This document shows positions 9,214 through 16,981 of a DNA stretch of 64,000 nt, piece by piece; position 1 is the first letter of the stretch, and each line of letters opens with the position of its first letter. The notes beneath the pieces are model-generated. The model did no database searches, was not told the DNA's origin, and worked only from the letters and a program-made list of their open reading frames with translations. Position numbers and translations under genes: made by a program. The DNA is from Streptomyces sp. AC555_RSS877 (lineage in GTDB: Bacteria; Actinomycetota; Actinomycetes; Streptomycetales; Streptomycetaceae): NCBI RefSeq assembly GCF_019049245.1, contig NZ_JAGMUK010000025.1, positions 1 through 64,000 of the forward strand, given 5' to 3'.

Positions 9214-10743
9214 ATGGCGGTCACGGTGCGGGAACTCCTTGCCCTGCCGCACCTGCAGATGTCGCTGCACGCGGGTGCCGACGGGCTCGACCGCGAGGTC
9301 AGCTGGGCGCACCCCTCCGACCTGCCCAACCCGTGGGCCTGGCTCTCCGCGGGCGAGCTGCTGCTGACCAACGGCACCGGGCTGGCCGCCGACCCCGCCG
9401 GGCAGGCACGCTTCATCGAGAGACTCGCGGAGGCGGGCACCAGCGCCTTCGGGCTGGGCCTCGGCATGCAGGGCCCGCCGCTGACCCGCGCGCTCACCGA
9501 CCGGGCCGACGACTTGTCGCTGCCGGTGGTGTCCGTGCCGTACAGCGTGCCGTTCAGCGCGGTCGTCCGTGCGGTGGCCGAGGTCAACGAGCGCGAGGAA
9601 GCCCGGCAACTCGCCGGTGTCGCCCGCCTGTACTCCTTGTTGCGGGCCTCCATGGCCGGCGGGCTGCCCGGACCGCAGACGTTCGGCAGGCTCGGAGCGG
9701 AGCTGAAGGCGCGGCTGTATCTGGTCGACCCCGAGACCGGCCTGTCGCTTTTCGAGGACGGACCGGAGACCGGCTTCGCGCGGGAACTGGTCGCCGAGTA
9801 CGCGGCGCACGGCGGTGCCATCCCCGGCGTACTGCGGCTGCGCCACCGCGGACAGGACGGCTCGGGTGCGGCGATCGCCCTGGCCGTCGCGGTACCGGGC
9901 GACCAGCCGACCGCTCTGGTCGCCGAGCCGACCGGGGAACAGCTGCCCGGCCTCGACCTGCTCCAGCATGTCGCCGCCCTCGGCTCCCTGGAACTGACCC
10001 AGCTCACGGCCGACCGGGAGAGCCGACGCCGGCGGGGCGCGGACCTGCTCCGCCTCCTTCTCGACCGCGGGCTCGACCCGACGACCGCCCGCCAGCGGCT
10101 GGCGGAAACCGGCATCGGGCCGGCCGCCGCTGTCGTCGTGCTCACCCCGGCCGCGTGCGACGACACCGCCGACCACGTCGGCAGACGGCTGTCCAGGCTG
10201 CGCGTCCCGCACCTGCTGCTGCGGCGCGACGACAGCCTCCACATCGTGGTGGAGGACCGGCCGCAGTGGCTCGCGCACCTGACCCGGCTGCTGGACACCT
10301 CCGCCCCGATGGGCGTGAGCGACCGGATCGGCACGGCGGAGCGCCTGCCGGAAGCCGGACAGGAGGCCCGCTGGGCGCTGGGAGCGGCCGAGGCCGAGAA
10401 CCGGCGCCTGATCCGGTACGGCGACGAGACCGCGCTGCCGCTGCCGCGCACCCCGGCCGAGGCGCAGGTGCTGGCGTCCAGAGTGCTGGGGGCGCTGATC
10501 GCGCACGACGCCGAGCACGGCACCGACTACCTGCACACGCTGCGGGTCGTACTGCGCCGCGACCGGTCCTGGCAGTCGGCCGCCGACGAACTGCACATCC
10601 ACAAACAGACCCTCGGCTACCGGCTGCGCAGGATCGAGCAGCTGACCGGCCGCGGGGTGACCCGGACCGACCACATCGCCGAGCTGTGGTTCGCCGTACA
10701 CGCCCATGACCTGGTCCGCAGCCGCGTCCCTCACGCGAGCTGA
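9214..10743 (+). CDS. PucR family transcriptional regulator
   Basis: 509 aa from ATG 9214, preceded by GAGGAGG; the upstream in-frame extension to 9136 is unlike the family. N-terminal purine-catabolism-regulator domain (residues 1-120: VRELLALPHLQMSLHAGADGLDREVSWAHPSDL..W-LSAGELLLTNGTG), a middle GGDEF-like region, and the C-terminal PucR-type HTH (SWQSAADELHIHKQTLGYRLRRIEQLTG, about residues 452-480). It is divergent from the deacetylase/permease/SDR/ureohydrolase genes across about 260 nt, so it most likely controls that block in response to the catabolised compound. Confidence 0.93.
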   Translation: MAVTVRELLALPHLQMSLHAGADGLDREVSWAHPSDLPNPWAWLSAGELLLTNGTGLAADPAGQARFIERLAEAGTSAFGLGLGMQGPPLTRALTDRADDLSLPVVSVPYSVPFSAVVRAVAEVNEREEARQLAGVARLYSLLRASMAGGLPGPQTFGRLGAELKARLYLVDPETGLSLFEDGPETGFARELVAEYAAHGGAIPGVLRLRHRGQDGSGAAIALAVAVPGDQPTALVAEPTGEQLPGLDLLQHVAALGSLELTQLTADRESRRRRGADLLRLLLDRGLDPTTARQRLAETGIGPAAAVVVLTPAACDDTADHVGRRLSRLRVPHLLLRRDDSLHIVVEDRPQWLAHLTRLLDTSAPMGVSDRIGTAERLPEAGQEARWALGAAEAENRRLIRYGDETALPLPRTPAEAQVLASRVLGALIAHDAEHGTDYLHTLRVVLRRDRSWQSAADELHIHKQTLGYRLRRIEQLTGRGVTRTDHIAELWFAVHAHDLVRSRVPHAS

Positions 10744-10790
10744 GCTGCTTTGGGCGGACCGCCGCCGGGAGGCGAAGCGCGGGCCGTCAG

Positions 10791-11582
10791 TCAGCTTCCG
10801 GCGAGGACGTGGAGGGGCCCCTCGGCGGCGCTGATCTCCCACCTGAGCTGGTAGGCGGTGCCGCCCGGGCCGGTGTCGCTCACCGACAGTTCCGCGCCGC
10901 CGGCCAGGGCCGGGGCGAGGGAGCGGCCTTCGCGGTGCGGCAGAGTCGAGCGTTCGACGATCCAGCGATCGCCGGTGATCCGGCCCAGCGACACCTCACA
11001 GTCGAGCAGCTCACGGGCCCGGCCCAGGTGCCCGGCCCCCGCTACCAGCTCCGCCAGCGAGGCGTGGGCCGGCAGCGGTTCGCTCCGGCCGCGGGCGTAG
11101 CCGAACCACGATCCGGCCCGCACGAGCAAGCCGGCCCGGCCGGACCGCGGGCCCACCAGCTCCGCGGCCGCGCAGGACCCACCGGCTTCCTCGGCGGGAT
11201 GCCAGTGCTCCACGTACGGCGCGTGCAGGCCCTTCTCCACCAGGACCGGTCCGTGCCATTCCAGCCGCCCCGCGTCCGGGAGGGCGGCGGGCGGCTGATA
11301 GTCGATGGTGCGCCCCCAGTGGAAGGCGCCCTCGGCGTGGCGCAGGCGCCCGGCGAACGCCTCCTGCCCGGCGAGGTCGAGCAACTGCTCGAAGGAGAGG
11401 TCGGCCAGACTCCCGGTCCCCCGGGGCGGCGAAAGACCGGCCGGCTGCCGCAGATCGGCGTAGCGGGCGGGCCCTTGGACCCAGGTGACGGAGCTCGTGG
11501 TGTCACGGCCGCGCTCGTCGACGAGAAGCGAGCGCCGCCAGAGTCCCGCCAGGTCGGCGAGTGCGGGGCTGGTGCCGGGCAT
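10791..11582 (-). CDS. Unknown protein, 263 aa
   Basis: ATG 11582 with a GGGGGGA ribosome site. Codon use is normal for the genome, and the protein contains conserved-looking tryptophan/tyrosine clusters: LWRRSLL, SSVTWVQGPARYADLRQP, GAFHWGRTIDYQPP, RLEWHGPVLVEKG and YVEHWH. The alternation of beta-like segments hints at a lipocalin-like or beta-barrel fold, and W-x-x-G-x-x-YADLR recurs in uncharacterised bacterial proteins I cannot name with certainty. No signal peptide and no membrane segment. It converges with the PucR gene (48 nt apart). Function not assigned. Confidence 0.75.
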   Translation of the reverse strand: MPGTSPALADLAGLWRRSLLVDERGRDTTSSVTWVQGPARYADLRQPAGLSPPRGTGSLADLSFEQLLDLAGQEAFAGRLRHAEGAFHWGRTIDYQPPAALPDAGRLEWHGPVLVEKGLHAPYVEHWHPAEEAGGSCAAAELVGPRSGRAGLLVRAGSWFGYARGRSEPLPAHASLAELVAGAGHLGRARELLDCEVSLGRITGDRWIVERSTLPHREGRSLAPALAGGAELSVSDTGPGGTAYQLRWEISAAEGPLHVLAGS

Positions 11583-12031
11583 ATGGGGTCCCCCCGTGGG
11601 CGGTGGTCGGAGGGCCGCTCACACACGGTCCTGTGGGCCCCACAGCACAGCGACCGACTGTTACCGGGCGGGTGAGCGCACCTTACTCCCGGTGGAAAGC
11701 AGTACATCGAGGCGACTCCTTGCCTGCTGACCGTCGGCAGGCAAGGCCGGGCCCAAGAGCCGCTCGACGCGGGCGGGCCTCTCCTGCCGCATCGTATTCG
11801 CCGGCACGCGCTCGCACTCGTCCTGCTGCCGGGTGGCCGCTTCGAGATCACCGTGCGGCTCCCGCCTGCAGGACCACGCCGTCATCGATCGGCAGGTGAC
11901 CGGCGTCATGGCCGGCGGTGACGGCGATCAGCCGGATCTTGCTGATGGTCGGCCTGCTTCGCTGCCGGCCCGGGGAGCGCATCCAGCCGGATTCGTGGTG
12001 TCCCGAGCAGTGCCCTGGATAGGTTGCTCTG
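11583..12031. other. 449-nt region without a convincing gene
   Basis: Open frames on both strands are short and composition-driven. The 3' half reads as possible degraded coding DNA on the minus strand, but no family could be recognised. The first 100 nt should hold the promoter of the leftward gene at 10791-11582. Together with the broken genes that follow to 13.3 kb this looks like a decaying or recently rearranged segment. Confidence 0.4.
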
Positions 12032-12714
12032 ATGAAGCTGCCGGCGTACTGGATGACGCGTCCCGCTCCACCCCCGGACCGCGAAACGTCGGCATCCTTC
12101 GACCGACTGCTGGAGCAGGCGCTGGCGAACGGTCCCGACGCGCCCGTCGACTACCGGCTCGAGGCGCCGAAATGGCAGTTCCTCTGCCATGCCGCAGACC
12201 GCGGCAGACTGCTGCTGCACGGCTCGGGCGACCCGGCGATCAGCCGCTTCGAACCCCGGCAGCCGGACGACAACAGCGAGTTCGGCAACCGGCGCGCCGT
12301 CTTCGCCGCCGGCGACGGACTCTGGCCGATGTACTACGCCATCCTGGACCGGGACCGCCACCCGATGTCGTTGATCAATGGCTGCGCCCGCCTCGCCAAC
12401 GGCAGCGAGCGGCTCGGCGAGCCGCACTACTACTTCTCCATCAGCGCGCAGGCGCTGAAGCAGCAGCCCTGGCGTCCCGGCACGGTGTACCTGCTGCCCG
12501 CCGACACCTTCGAGTTGCAGCCGCGGATGCGGGTCGGCGATGTCTCGGTGCAACTGCCCCAGTGGGCAAGTCCCGTACCGGTGACCCCTGTCGCCAAACT
12601 GTGCAGCCGCAGGACTTCCCGTTCCTGGACCAGATCCGCGGCCATGACGATGAGCGGGTCTGGACCCGTGCCGCCGCGGACGTGGACGGCTTCCCCTGGC
12701 ATGAGGAGACGTGA
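12032..12714 (+). pseudogene. Frameshifted hypothetical gene
   Basis: Residues 1-190 (MKLPAYWMTRPAPPPDRE.., ..QALKQQPWRPGTVYLLPADTFELQP..) read in the frame beginning with ATG 12032. Near 12590-12600 the sensible reading moves to another frame, which continues VQPQDFPFLDQIRGHDDERVWTR.. and stops at 12714 (..DGFPWHEET). The original frame instead runs on into Arg/Thr/Ser-rich sequence. A single-base loss near 12597 would explain it. The intact protein would be about 227 aa, with no signal peptide or membrane segment. Function unknown. Either a real inactivating mutation or a sequencing error. Confidence 0.65.
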
Positions 12715-12724
12715 CGCATGCGTC
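12713..12724. other. 12-bp perfect palindrome
   Basis: GACGCATGCGTC is a perfect inverted repeat directly at the stop codon of the frameshifted gene. It has no loop, so it is not a terminator. It could be a protein-binding site or chance. Confidence 0.3.
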
Positions 12725-12921
12725 GAGGCGCGGCTTCAGGTCCGCTGCCGCACCGGACGGCCCACGGTCCACAGGCCGCCGGGGGGGGCCGAGGCTACGG
12801 GGCCCAGCCGGGCAGTGCCCCGCGGGCGCGTGCGTCCTGGTGCCGGACGGAATCCCGCCACGCGTCAGCGCTCTGCTCGATGAGCTTCCGCAGCGGCTTC
12901 CCGCCCGCGCCCGGGGTGCGA

Positions 12922-13266
12922 TCACGTAGCACGATCTCCACCGCGATCAGGCAGTGGATGACCGCCACGGTGGAAAACTCGCAGAAGTGGCACTCCGATG
13001 TGAGGGTGCCGGTCCTGGAGGGCATGGAGGACAGCGCGGGTGTGCGGCATCGCGGCCTCGGCGCCCATGGTCCGGGCGGCGAGCCGCCCGGAGAGCTGCC
13101 GCCGCTGCGCGCCCGCCGTACGGCGCAGCTGGTAGGTGGCAGCGAGGACCGCACGCGCCTCGGGCAGCAGCGCCTGCCCCGCCGCGGTGAGACCGACACT
13201 GCGGCTGGTCCGCTCGAAGAGCGGCACGACCAACGGCTTCTCCATGTGTCCCGGATCTTCTGCCAC
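12922..13266 (-). pseudogene. LysR-family regulator remnant
   Basis: The translation PLFERTSRSVGLTAAGQALLPEARAVLAATYQLRRT is the unmistakable end of a LysR helix-turn-helix domain, and ..GRLAARTMGAEAAMPHTRAVLHALQDRHPHIGV is the beginning of its effector domain. The first 40 or so residues (the recognition helix) are missing or garbled, and after HPHIGV the frame is lost. Another minus-strand frame (stop at 12795) holds protein-like sequence (AVIHCLIAVEIVLRDRTPGAGGKPLRKLIEQ..) that may be further debris. A functional LysR protein needs about 300 residues, so this is a fossil. Confidence 0.7.
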
Positions 13267-13303
13267 TGGCCGCCCACGCGTATCCGGCGCGTCCGCGCCT
13301 TGG

Positions 13304-14344
13304 TCAGCGCGGCGCTGCCGTGCTGTTCCTGACGACCAGGCTCGTCGGGACCAGGTCGGTTCCGGCCCTCGGGCCGCCGTGCGTGCGGATCTGGCGCAGG
13401 ACGCCCTGCACGCAGCGGCGGCCCACCTCGGCGAAGTCCTGGTGGACGGTGGTGAGGGGCGGGACGAAGAACGCCGCGTCCGGGATGTCGTCGAAGCCGA
13501 CGACGCTGACGTCCTCGGGGACGGAGCGGCCGCGTTCGTGGAAGGCGCGCAGCAGGCCCAGGGCCATCTGGTCGTTGGCGGCGAACACCGCGGTGCAGCC
13601 GGGGTCGTCGGCGAGCGCGAGGCCGGCCGCGTAGCCGGACTCGGCCGTCCAGTCGCCGTGCAGCGGCGGCGGCACCGGGCGCCCCGCCTCCTCCAGGACG
13701 GTGCGCCAGGCCTGGGTCCGGCGCTGGCCCGCGAACGAGGCCTCGGGGCCCGTCACGTGCCATACGGTCCGGTGCCCGAGGTCGAGCAGGTGTCGTACGG
13801 CTTTCCGCGCGCCGTCGGCCTGGTCGGTGTCGACCACGCCGTAGCGGTCCCCGGCGTCGGAGTCCACGACCACGACGTGGACGCCGGGCGGGAGCTGGAC
13901 CGTGGCGGCGTCGAGCAGATGGATCTCCATGATGACGACGACGGCGTCGACGGCCAGCTCGCCCATGCGCGTGAAGGCGCCCAGCACGTTGTCCTGGGTC
14001 GGCACGTCGATGGGGATCAGGGTGATCGCGTACCCCTCGGCCGCGGCGTGCGTGGCGATCGCCTCCACGGTGCGGCTGTTGCCCGTCGAGGACAGGCTGA
14101 ACAGGATCACGCCGATGGTGTTGAACTGGCCGTAGCGCAGGGCGCGTGCCGCGCTGTTGGGCCGGTAGCCCAGCTCGCGCATCGCGGCGAGCACCTGCTC
14201 CCGGGTCGAACTGATCACTCCGGGATGGCCGTTGGAGACCCGCGAGACCGTCTGGGACGAGACGCCCGCGGCCTTGGCGACATCGGCCATGGAGACGCGC
14301 TGCTTGCGGCGCCCGCCGGGCACGCCCGAGCCGCCCCGTTCCAC
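13304..14344 (-). CDS. LacI family transcriptional regulator
   Basis: 346 aa. The start is placed at GTG 14344 (AAGGAGG 8 nt upstream); an adjacent GTG at 14347 is also possible, and the open frame to 14389 lacks a ribosome site. The N-terminal LacI HTH is clear (SMADVAKAAGVSSQTVSRVSNGHPGVISSTREQVLAAMRELGYRPNSAARALR), followed by a periplasmic-binding-like sugar-sensing domain ending ..FAANDQMALGLLRAFHERGRSVPEDVSVVGFDDIPDAAFFVPPLTTV. It is divergent from a secreted GH5 enzyme, with two matching palindromic operators between them, so it most probably represses itself and that enzyme. Confidence 0.93.
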   Translation of the reverse strand: MERGGSGVPGGRRKQRVSMADVAKAAGVSSQTVSRVSNGHPGVISSTREQVLAAMRELGYRPNSAARALRYGQFNTIGVILFSLSSTGNSRTVEAIATHAAAEGYAITLIPIDVPTQDNVLGAFTRMGELAVDAVVVIMEIHLLDAATVQLPPGVHVVVVDSDAGDRYGVVDTDQADGARKAVRHLLDLGHRTVWHVTGPEASFAGQRRTQAWRTVLEEAGRPVPPPLHGDWTAESGYAAGLALADDPGCTAVFAANDQMALGLLRAFHERGRSVPEDVSVVGFDDIPDAAFFVPPLTTVHQDFAEVGRRCVQGVLRQIRTHGGPRAGTDLVPTSLVVRNSTAAPR

Positions 14345-14454
14345 CACTGGTGCCTCCTTCGACGCGGGTCCGCCTGTTGCCCGACGCACCGGATGTTACG
14401 CGGGGGAAACCTTGACGGCCGCTGGGGTGGATGTCACGATTCCGGCGCCGCCAA

Positions 14455-14466
14455 GTTTACGTAAAC
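14455..14466. promoter_or_regulatory. LacI-type operator 1
   Basis: GTTTACGTAAAC is a perfect 12-bp palindrome with the central CG typical of LacI-family operators. It lies between the divergent LacI and GH5 genes. Confidence 0.8.
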
Positions 14467-14518
14467 ATCGCCCCGGGTCCCCCCGCCCGAGAACCGGCCC
14501 CCACTTGTCGCCGTGCGT

Positions 14519-14530
14519 GTTCACGTAAAC
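14519..14530. promoter_or_regulatory. LacI-type operator 2
   Basis: GTTCACGTAAAC matches operator 1 at 11 of 12 positions. It is 64 bp from it (about six helical turns) and 26 nt before the GH5 start codon, so a repressor here would block transcription of the GH5 gene and could loop with site 1. Confidence 0.78.
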
Positions 14531-14556
14531 ATCCGCGCTCCTGAAAGGGCACGTCG

Positions 14557-15618
14557 ATGCGCAAGACCCCCACCCGAGCCCGCTTCACGCCCCGGCTGCG
14601 TACCGCCTTCGCCGCGGTCGCGATCGCCGCGATCAGTGGCACGACCCTCGTCGGCAGCCCGGCCTCCGCCGCCGCGCCGAAGACCGACACGACCCAGTTC
14701 AAGGGCGTGAACTGGGCCGACCCCCGCGACAACTTCGCCGACGACCCGGTCGTGCTGTCCGGCCTGTCGCTCTCCGACACCTACGCCCAGACCTACACCA
14801 AGGCGAGCCGGATCATCTCCGCGTTCCGGGCGAACCTCGGCGCGAACACCGTGCGGCTGCCCATCAACCCGTACACGGTCAACGGCGCCTACTGGAAGTC
14901 GTATCGCGGGGTCATCGACGCGGCGTCGGACAAGGGCTTCAAGGTCATCGTCTCCTACTGGGAGGGCACGGGCGCCCAGAAGGACGGCTTCATCGACGAC
15001 GAGGCCACCTACTGGCCCATGTGGAAGACCGTCGTCAAGGCCTACAAGAACGACAGCCGTGTCTACTTCGAGCCGATGAACGAGCCGCACGGCTACACCG
15101 ACACCGAGTGGGCCGACAAGGCCGCGCAGTGGCTGTCGACCTACCCGTCGGTCCCGCGCAACCGGATCTTCGTCAGCGGTGCCGGCTACAACGACCACGT
15201 CACCTCGGTATGCGCCGACCCGCGCCTGAAGGGCACCTACCTGTCGCTGCACCACTACGGGTTCTGGAAGGAGTACGCGACCTACGACCAGTGGGTCGCC
15301 GACCTCAAGGTGCGCATCGGCGACTGCGCGAACCGGACCGTCGCGGACGAGTTCGGATCCCCGATGACCACCGGCCTGAACTACAACGTGCCGACCCCGG
15401 ACGACAACTTCGTCAACTTCCTCCAGGCCGTCACCGACACCTTCCGCGAGCTCAAGATGGGCTCCGTCTACTGGCCGGGCCTGCGCACCGACGACACCTA
15501 CTCGCTGCAGACCCTGACCGGCGACCCCGCGCGCCCCTGGCTGGCCACCACCAACCAGTCCGGCGCCGACCGCCTCGCCTGGGCGTGGGGCCGCGGCAAG
15601 CCGGTCCAGCAGCCCTGA
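14557..15618 (+). CDS. Secreted glycoside hydrolase family 5 (cellulase-like)
   Basis: 353 aa. Sec-type signal peptide: positive N-terminus, hydrophobic stretch AAVAIAAISGTTLVG, and cleavage after ASA near residue 38. The TIM-barrel GH5 core has the acid/base Glu176 in FEPMNEPHG and the nucleophile Glu265 in VADEFGSP; HHYGFW supplies the conserved His before the nucleophile. No carbohydrate-binding module, so this is a single-domain secreted endo-glycosidase; substrate (beta-glucan or mannan) not determinable. AAAGG ribosome site. Two LacI-type operators lie directly upstream and a strong hairpin directly downstream, so it is a monocistronic regulated gene. Confidence 0.92.
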   Translation: MRKTPTRARFTPRLRTAFAAVAIAAISGTTLVGSPASAAAPKTDTTQFKGVNWADPRDNFADDPVVLSGLSLSDTYAQTYTKASRIISAFRANLGANTVRLPINPYTVNGAYWKSYRGVIDAASDKGFKVIVSYWEGTGAQKDGFIDDEATYWPMWKTVVKAYKNDSRVYFEPMNEPHGYTDTEWADKAAQWLSTYPSVPRNRIFVSGAGYNDHVTSVCADPRLKGTYLSLHHYGFWKEYATYDQWVADLKVRIGDCANRTVADEFGSPMTTGLNYNVPTPDDNFVNFLQAVTDTFRELKMGSVYWPGLRTDDTYSLQTLTGDPARPWLATTNQSGADRLAWAWGRGKPVQQP

Positions 15619-15640
15619 CCGGGCCGGACCCGGCTCTCGG

Positions 15641-15669
15641 TGACCCCCGCGGCGCTGACGCGGGGGTCA
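15641..15669. terminator. Bidirectional hairpin terminator
   Basis: An 11-bp perfect inverted repeat (TGACCCCCGCG paired with CGCGGGGGTCA) with a 7-nt loop, placed between the GH5 gene and the convergent membrane-protein gene. No U-tract, as is usual in Streptomyces. Confidence 0.85.
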
Positions 15670-15685
15670 TCTGCCGTCCGGATGC

Positions 15686-16681
15686 TCACAGGACCTTGCG
15701 ATGCACGAGTGCCGACAGGACGAGGGCGCCCGGGAGCAGGGGAAGCCAGATGGTGACGACGCGGTAGCCGATGACCGTCGCCGTGGCCAGGCTCAGGGGC
15801 GCTCCGAGCGCGGCCATCGCGAAGACCAGGGTCGCGTCCACGGGGCCGATGCCACCCGGCGCGGGGACCGCCCCGGCGACCGCCCCGGCGGCGAGGAACG
15901 CGAGGGTGACCTGTGTCCACGTCAGCGGCAGGCCGAGCGCGGCGCCGACCGAGGCGATCACGCTTGCCTGGAGCAGCGGGGTGGCGGCGGCCCCGCCCCA
16001 GAGGGCGGCGACACGGGCGGGCCGGGTGTGGAGGAGCCTCGCGTCGGTCAGGGCGGTGCGTACGAAGGTGAGGGCGGGACGACGCAGTGGGGGTACGGCC
16101 GCCACGAGCAGGACGGGGGCCGCGAGGCCGAGTGCCACGGCACCGGCGGCCAGCAGCAACGTCCCTTCCTCGGGGGCGAGTTGGTCCCAGGGCAGCAGGT
16201 CGGGGGAGGCCGCGAGGAAGGCCAGCAGGACCAGCGTCTTCGCGATCGGTCTGACCAGCGAGTAGAGAGCGAGGGAGGCGGCGGCCCGGCGGAGGGGAAC
16301 GCCCCGGCCCAGCAGGAAACGCAGGGTGACCGCGTGGGCGCCGACGCTTGCCGGGAGTACGTGGTTCGCGGCACCGGCGGCGAACTGTGACGCGAGCAGC
16401 AGCCCCGGCGGAAGCCGGTCGGGCAGGGCGCCCTGCCGTACGCACGCGGCGGCCACCCAGCCGAGGCAGGTGAAGAACACCGCCGCCAGCAGCCACCAGG
16501 GGTCGGCGCCGGCCAGCCGGGCGGCGCCCTCGTACACGGTGTGCCGGTCGAACGCCGCCCACGCCCCGATCAGCAGGAGCGGGAGCAGGCTCAGCGCCGT
16601 GGGGAGGAGGCGCGCGGCGGCGGGGGAGCGGCTGGGCGTGGGGCGCGTTCCGGGGGGACCGTCGAGCGGGAGCAGAGACAC
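15686..16681 (-). CDS. Lysylphosphatidylglycerol synthase/UPF0104-type integral membrane protein
   Basis: 331 aa with GTG start (GGAAGGA upstream). About eight hydrophobic helices. Family signature regions are seen: ASQFAAGAANHVLPASVGAHAVTLRFLLGRGVP near residues 95-130 and the C-terminal AGAVAGAVPAPGGIGPVDATLVFAMAALGAPLSLATATVIGYRVVTIWLPLLPGA. Related to the flippase half of MprF, without the synthetase half. Members are thought to move lipids or glycolipids across the membrane; a specific substrate is not evident. No clear operon partner. Confidence 0.88.
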   Translation of the reverse strand: MSLLPLDGPPGTRPTPSRSPAAARLLPTALSLLPLLLIGAWAAFDRHTVYEGAARLAGADPWWLLAAVFFTCLGWVAAACVRQGALPDRLPPGLLLASQFAAGAANHVLPASVGAHAVTLRFLLGRGVPLRRAAASLALYSLVRPIAKTLVLLAFLAASPDLLPWDQLAPEEGTLLLAAGAVALGLAAPVLLVAAVPPLRRPALTFVRTALTDARLLHTRPARVAALWGGAAATPLLQASVIASVGAALGLPLTWTQVTLAFLAAGAVAGAVPAPGGIGPVDATLVFAMAALGAPLSLATATVIGYRVVTIWLPLLPGALVLSALVHRKVL

Positions 16682-16919
16682 GGCGCACGTCGTCCTTCCG
16701 CGTCACGTCCGGCGCGGTGCGGCGCGCGGCGTGACGGATCCGAGGCGATGCAGGGGCGGGACAGCGGCGGAGCGGGAGAGCCGGCGGGCAAGCGGGGACC
16801 ACCCAGACCTTCCCGTTCGGTGTGACGCCGTGGTGACCGGGAGCCGACGGGGCGTGGACCTGCGGTCGTCGGAAAGGAGTGTGCCCAGCGGGTCCGGATC
16901 TCAGTCCCGGGCCTCGGGG

Positions 16920-16929
16920 TGTTGAATCA
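16920..16929. promoter_or_regulatory. Possible RpiR-operator half site
   Basis: TGTTGAATCA shares TTGAATCA with the reverse complement of the operator at 31481-31495. It sits just upstream of the predicted -35 box of the GH3 gene at 16982. Weak evidence on its own. Confidence 0.35.
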
Positions 16930-16945
16930 CCGATCCACGCAACTG

Positions 16946-16974
16946 TTGACTTTTGGCTGAACGATCCAGAAGAT
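16946..16974 (+). promoter_or_regulatory. Predicted promoter for a leaderless transcript
   Basis: TTGACT (16946-16951), 17-nt spacer, then GAAGAT (16969-16974). The expected transcription start is 6-7 nt further on, at the GTG/ATG start of the GH3 gene. No ribosome site is present. Confidence 0.6.
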
Positions 16975-16981
16975 TTCCTGG

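Noticed and set aside
11583..12031. Insertion-sequence remnant
   Set aside because: No transposase motif, terminal inverted repeats or target duplication could be found by eye.
12718..13332. Plus-strand open frame across the LysR remnant
   Set aside because: Composition-driven; the minus strand shows recognisable LysR sequence.
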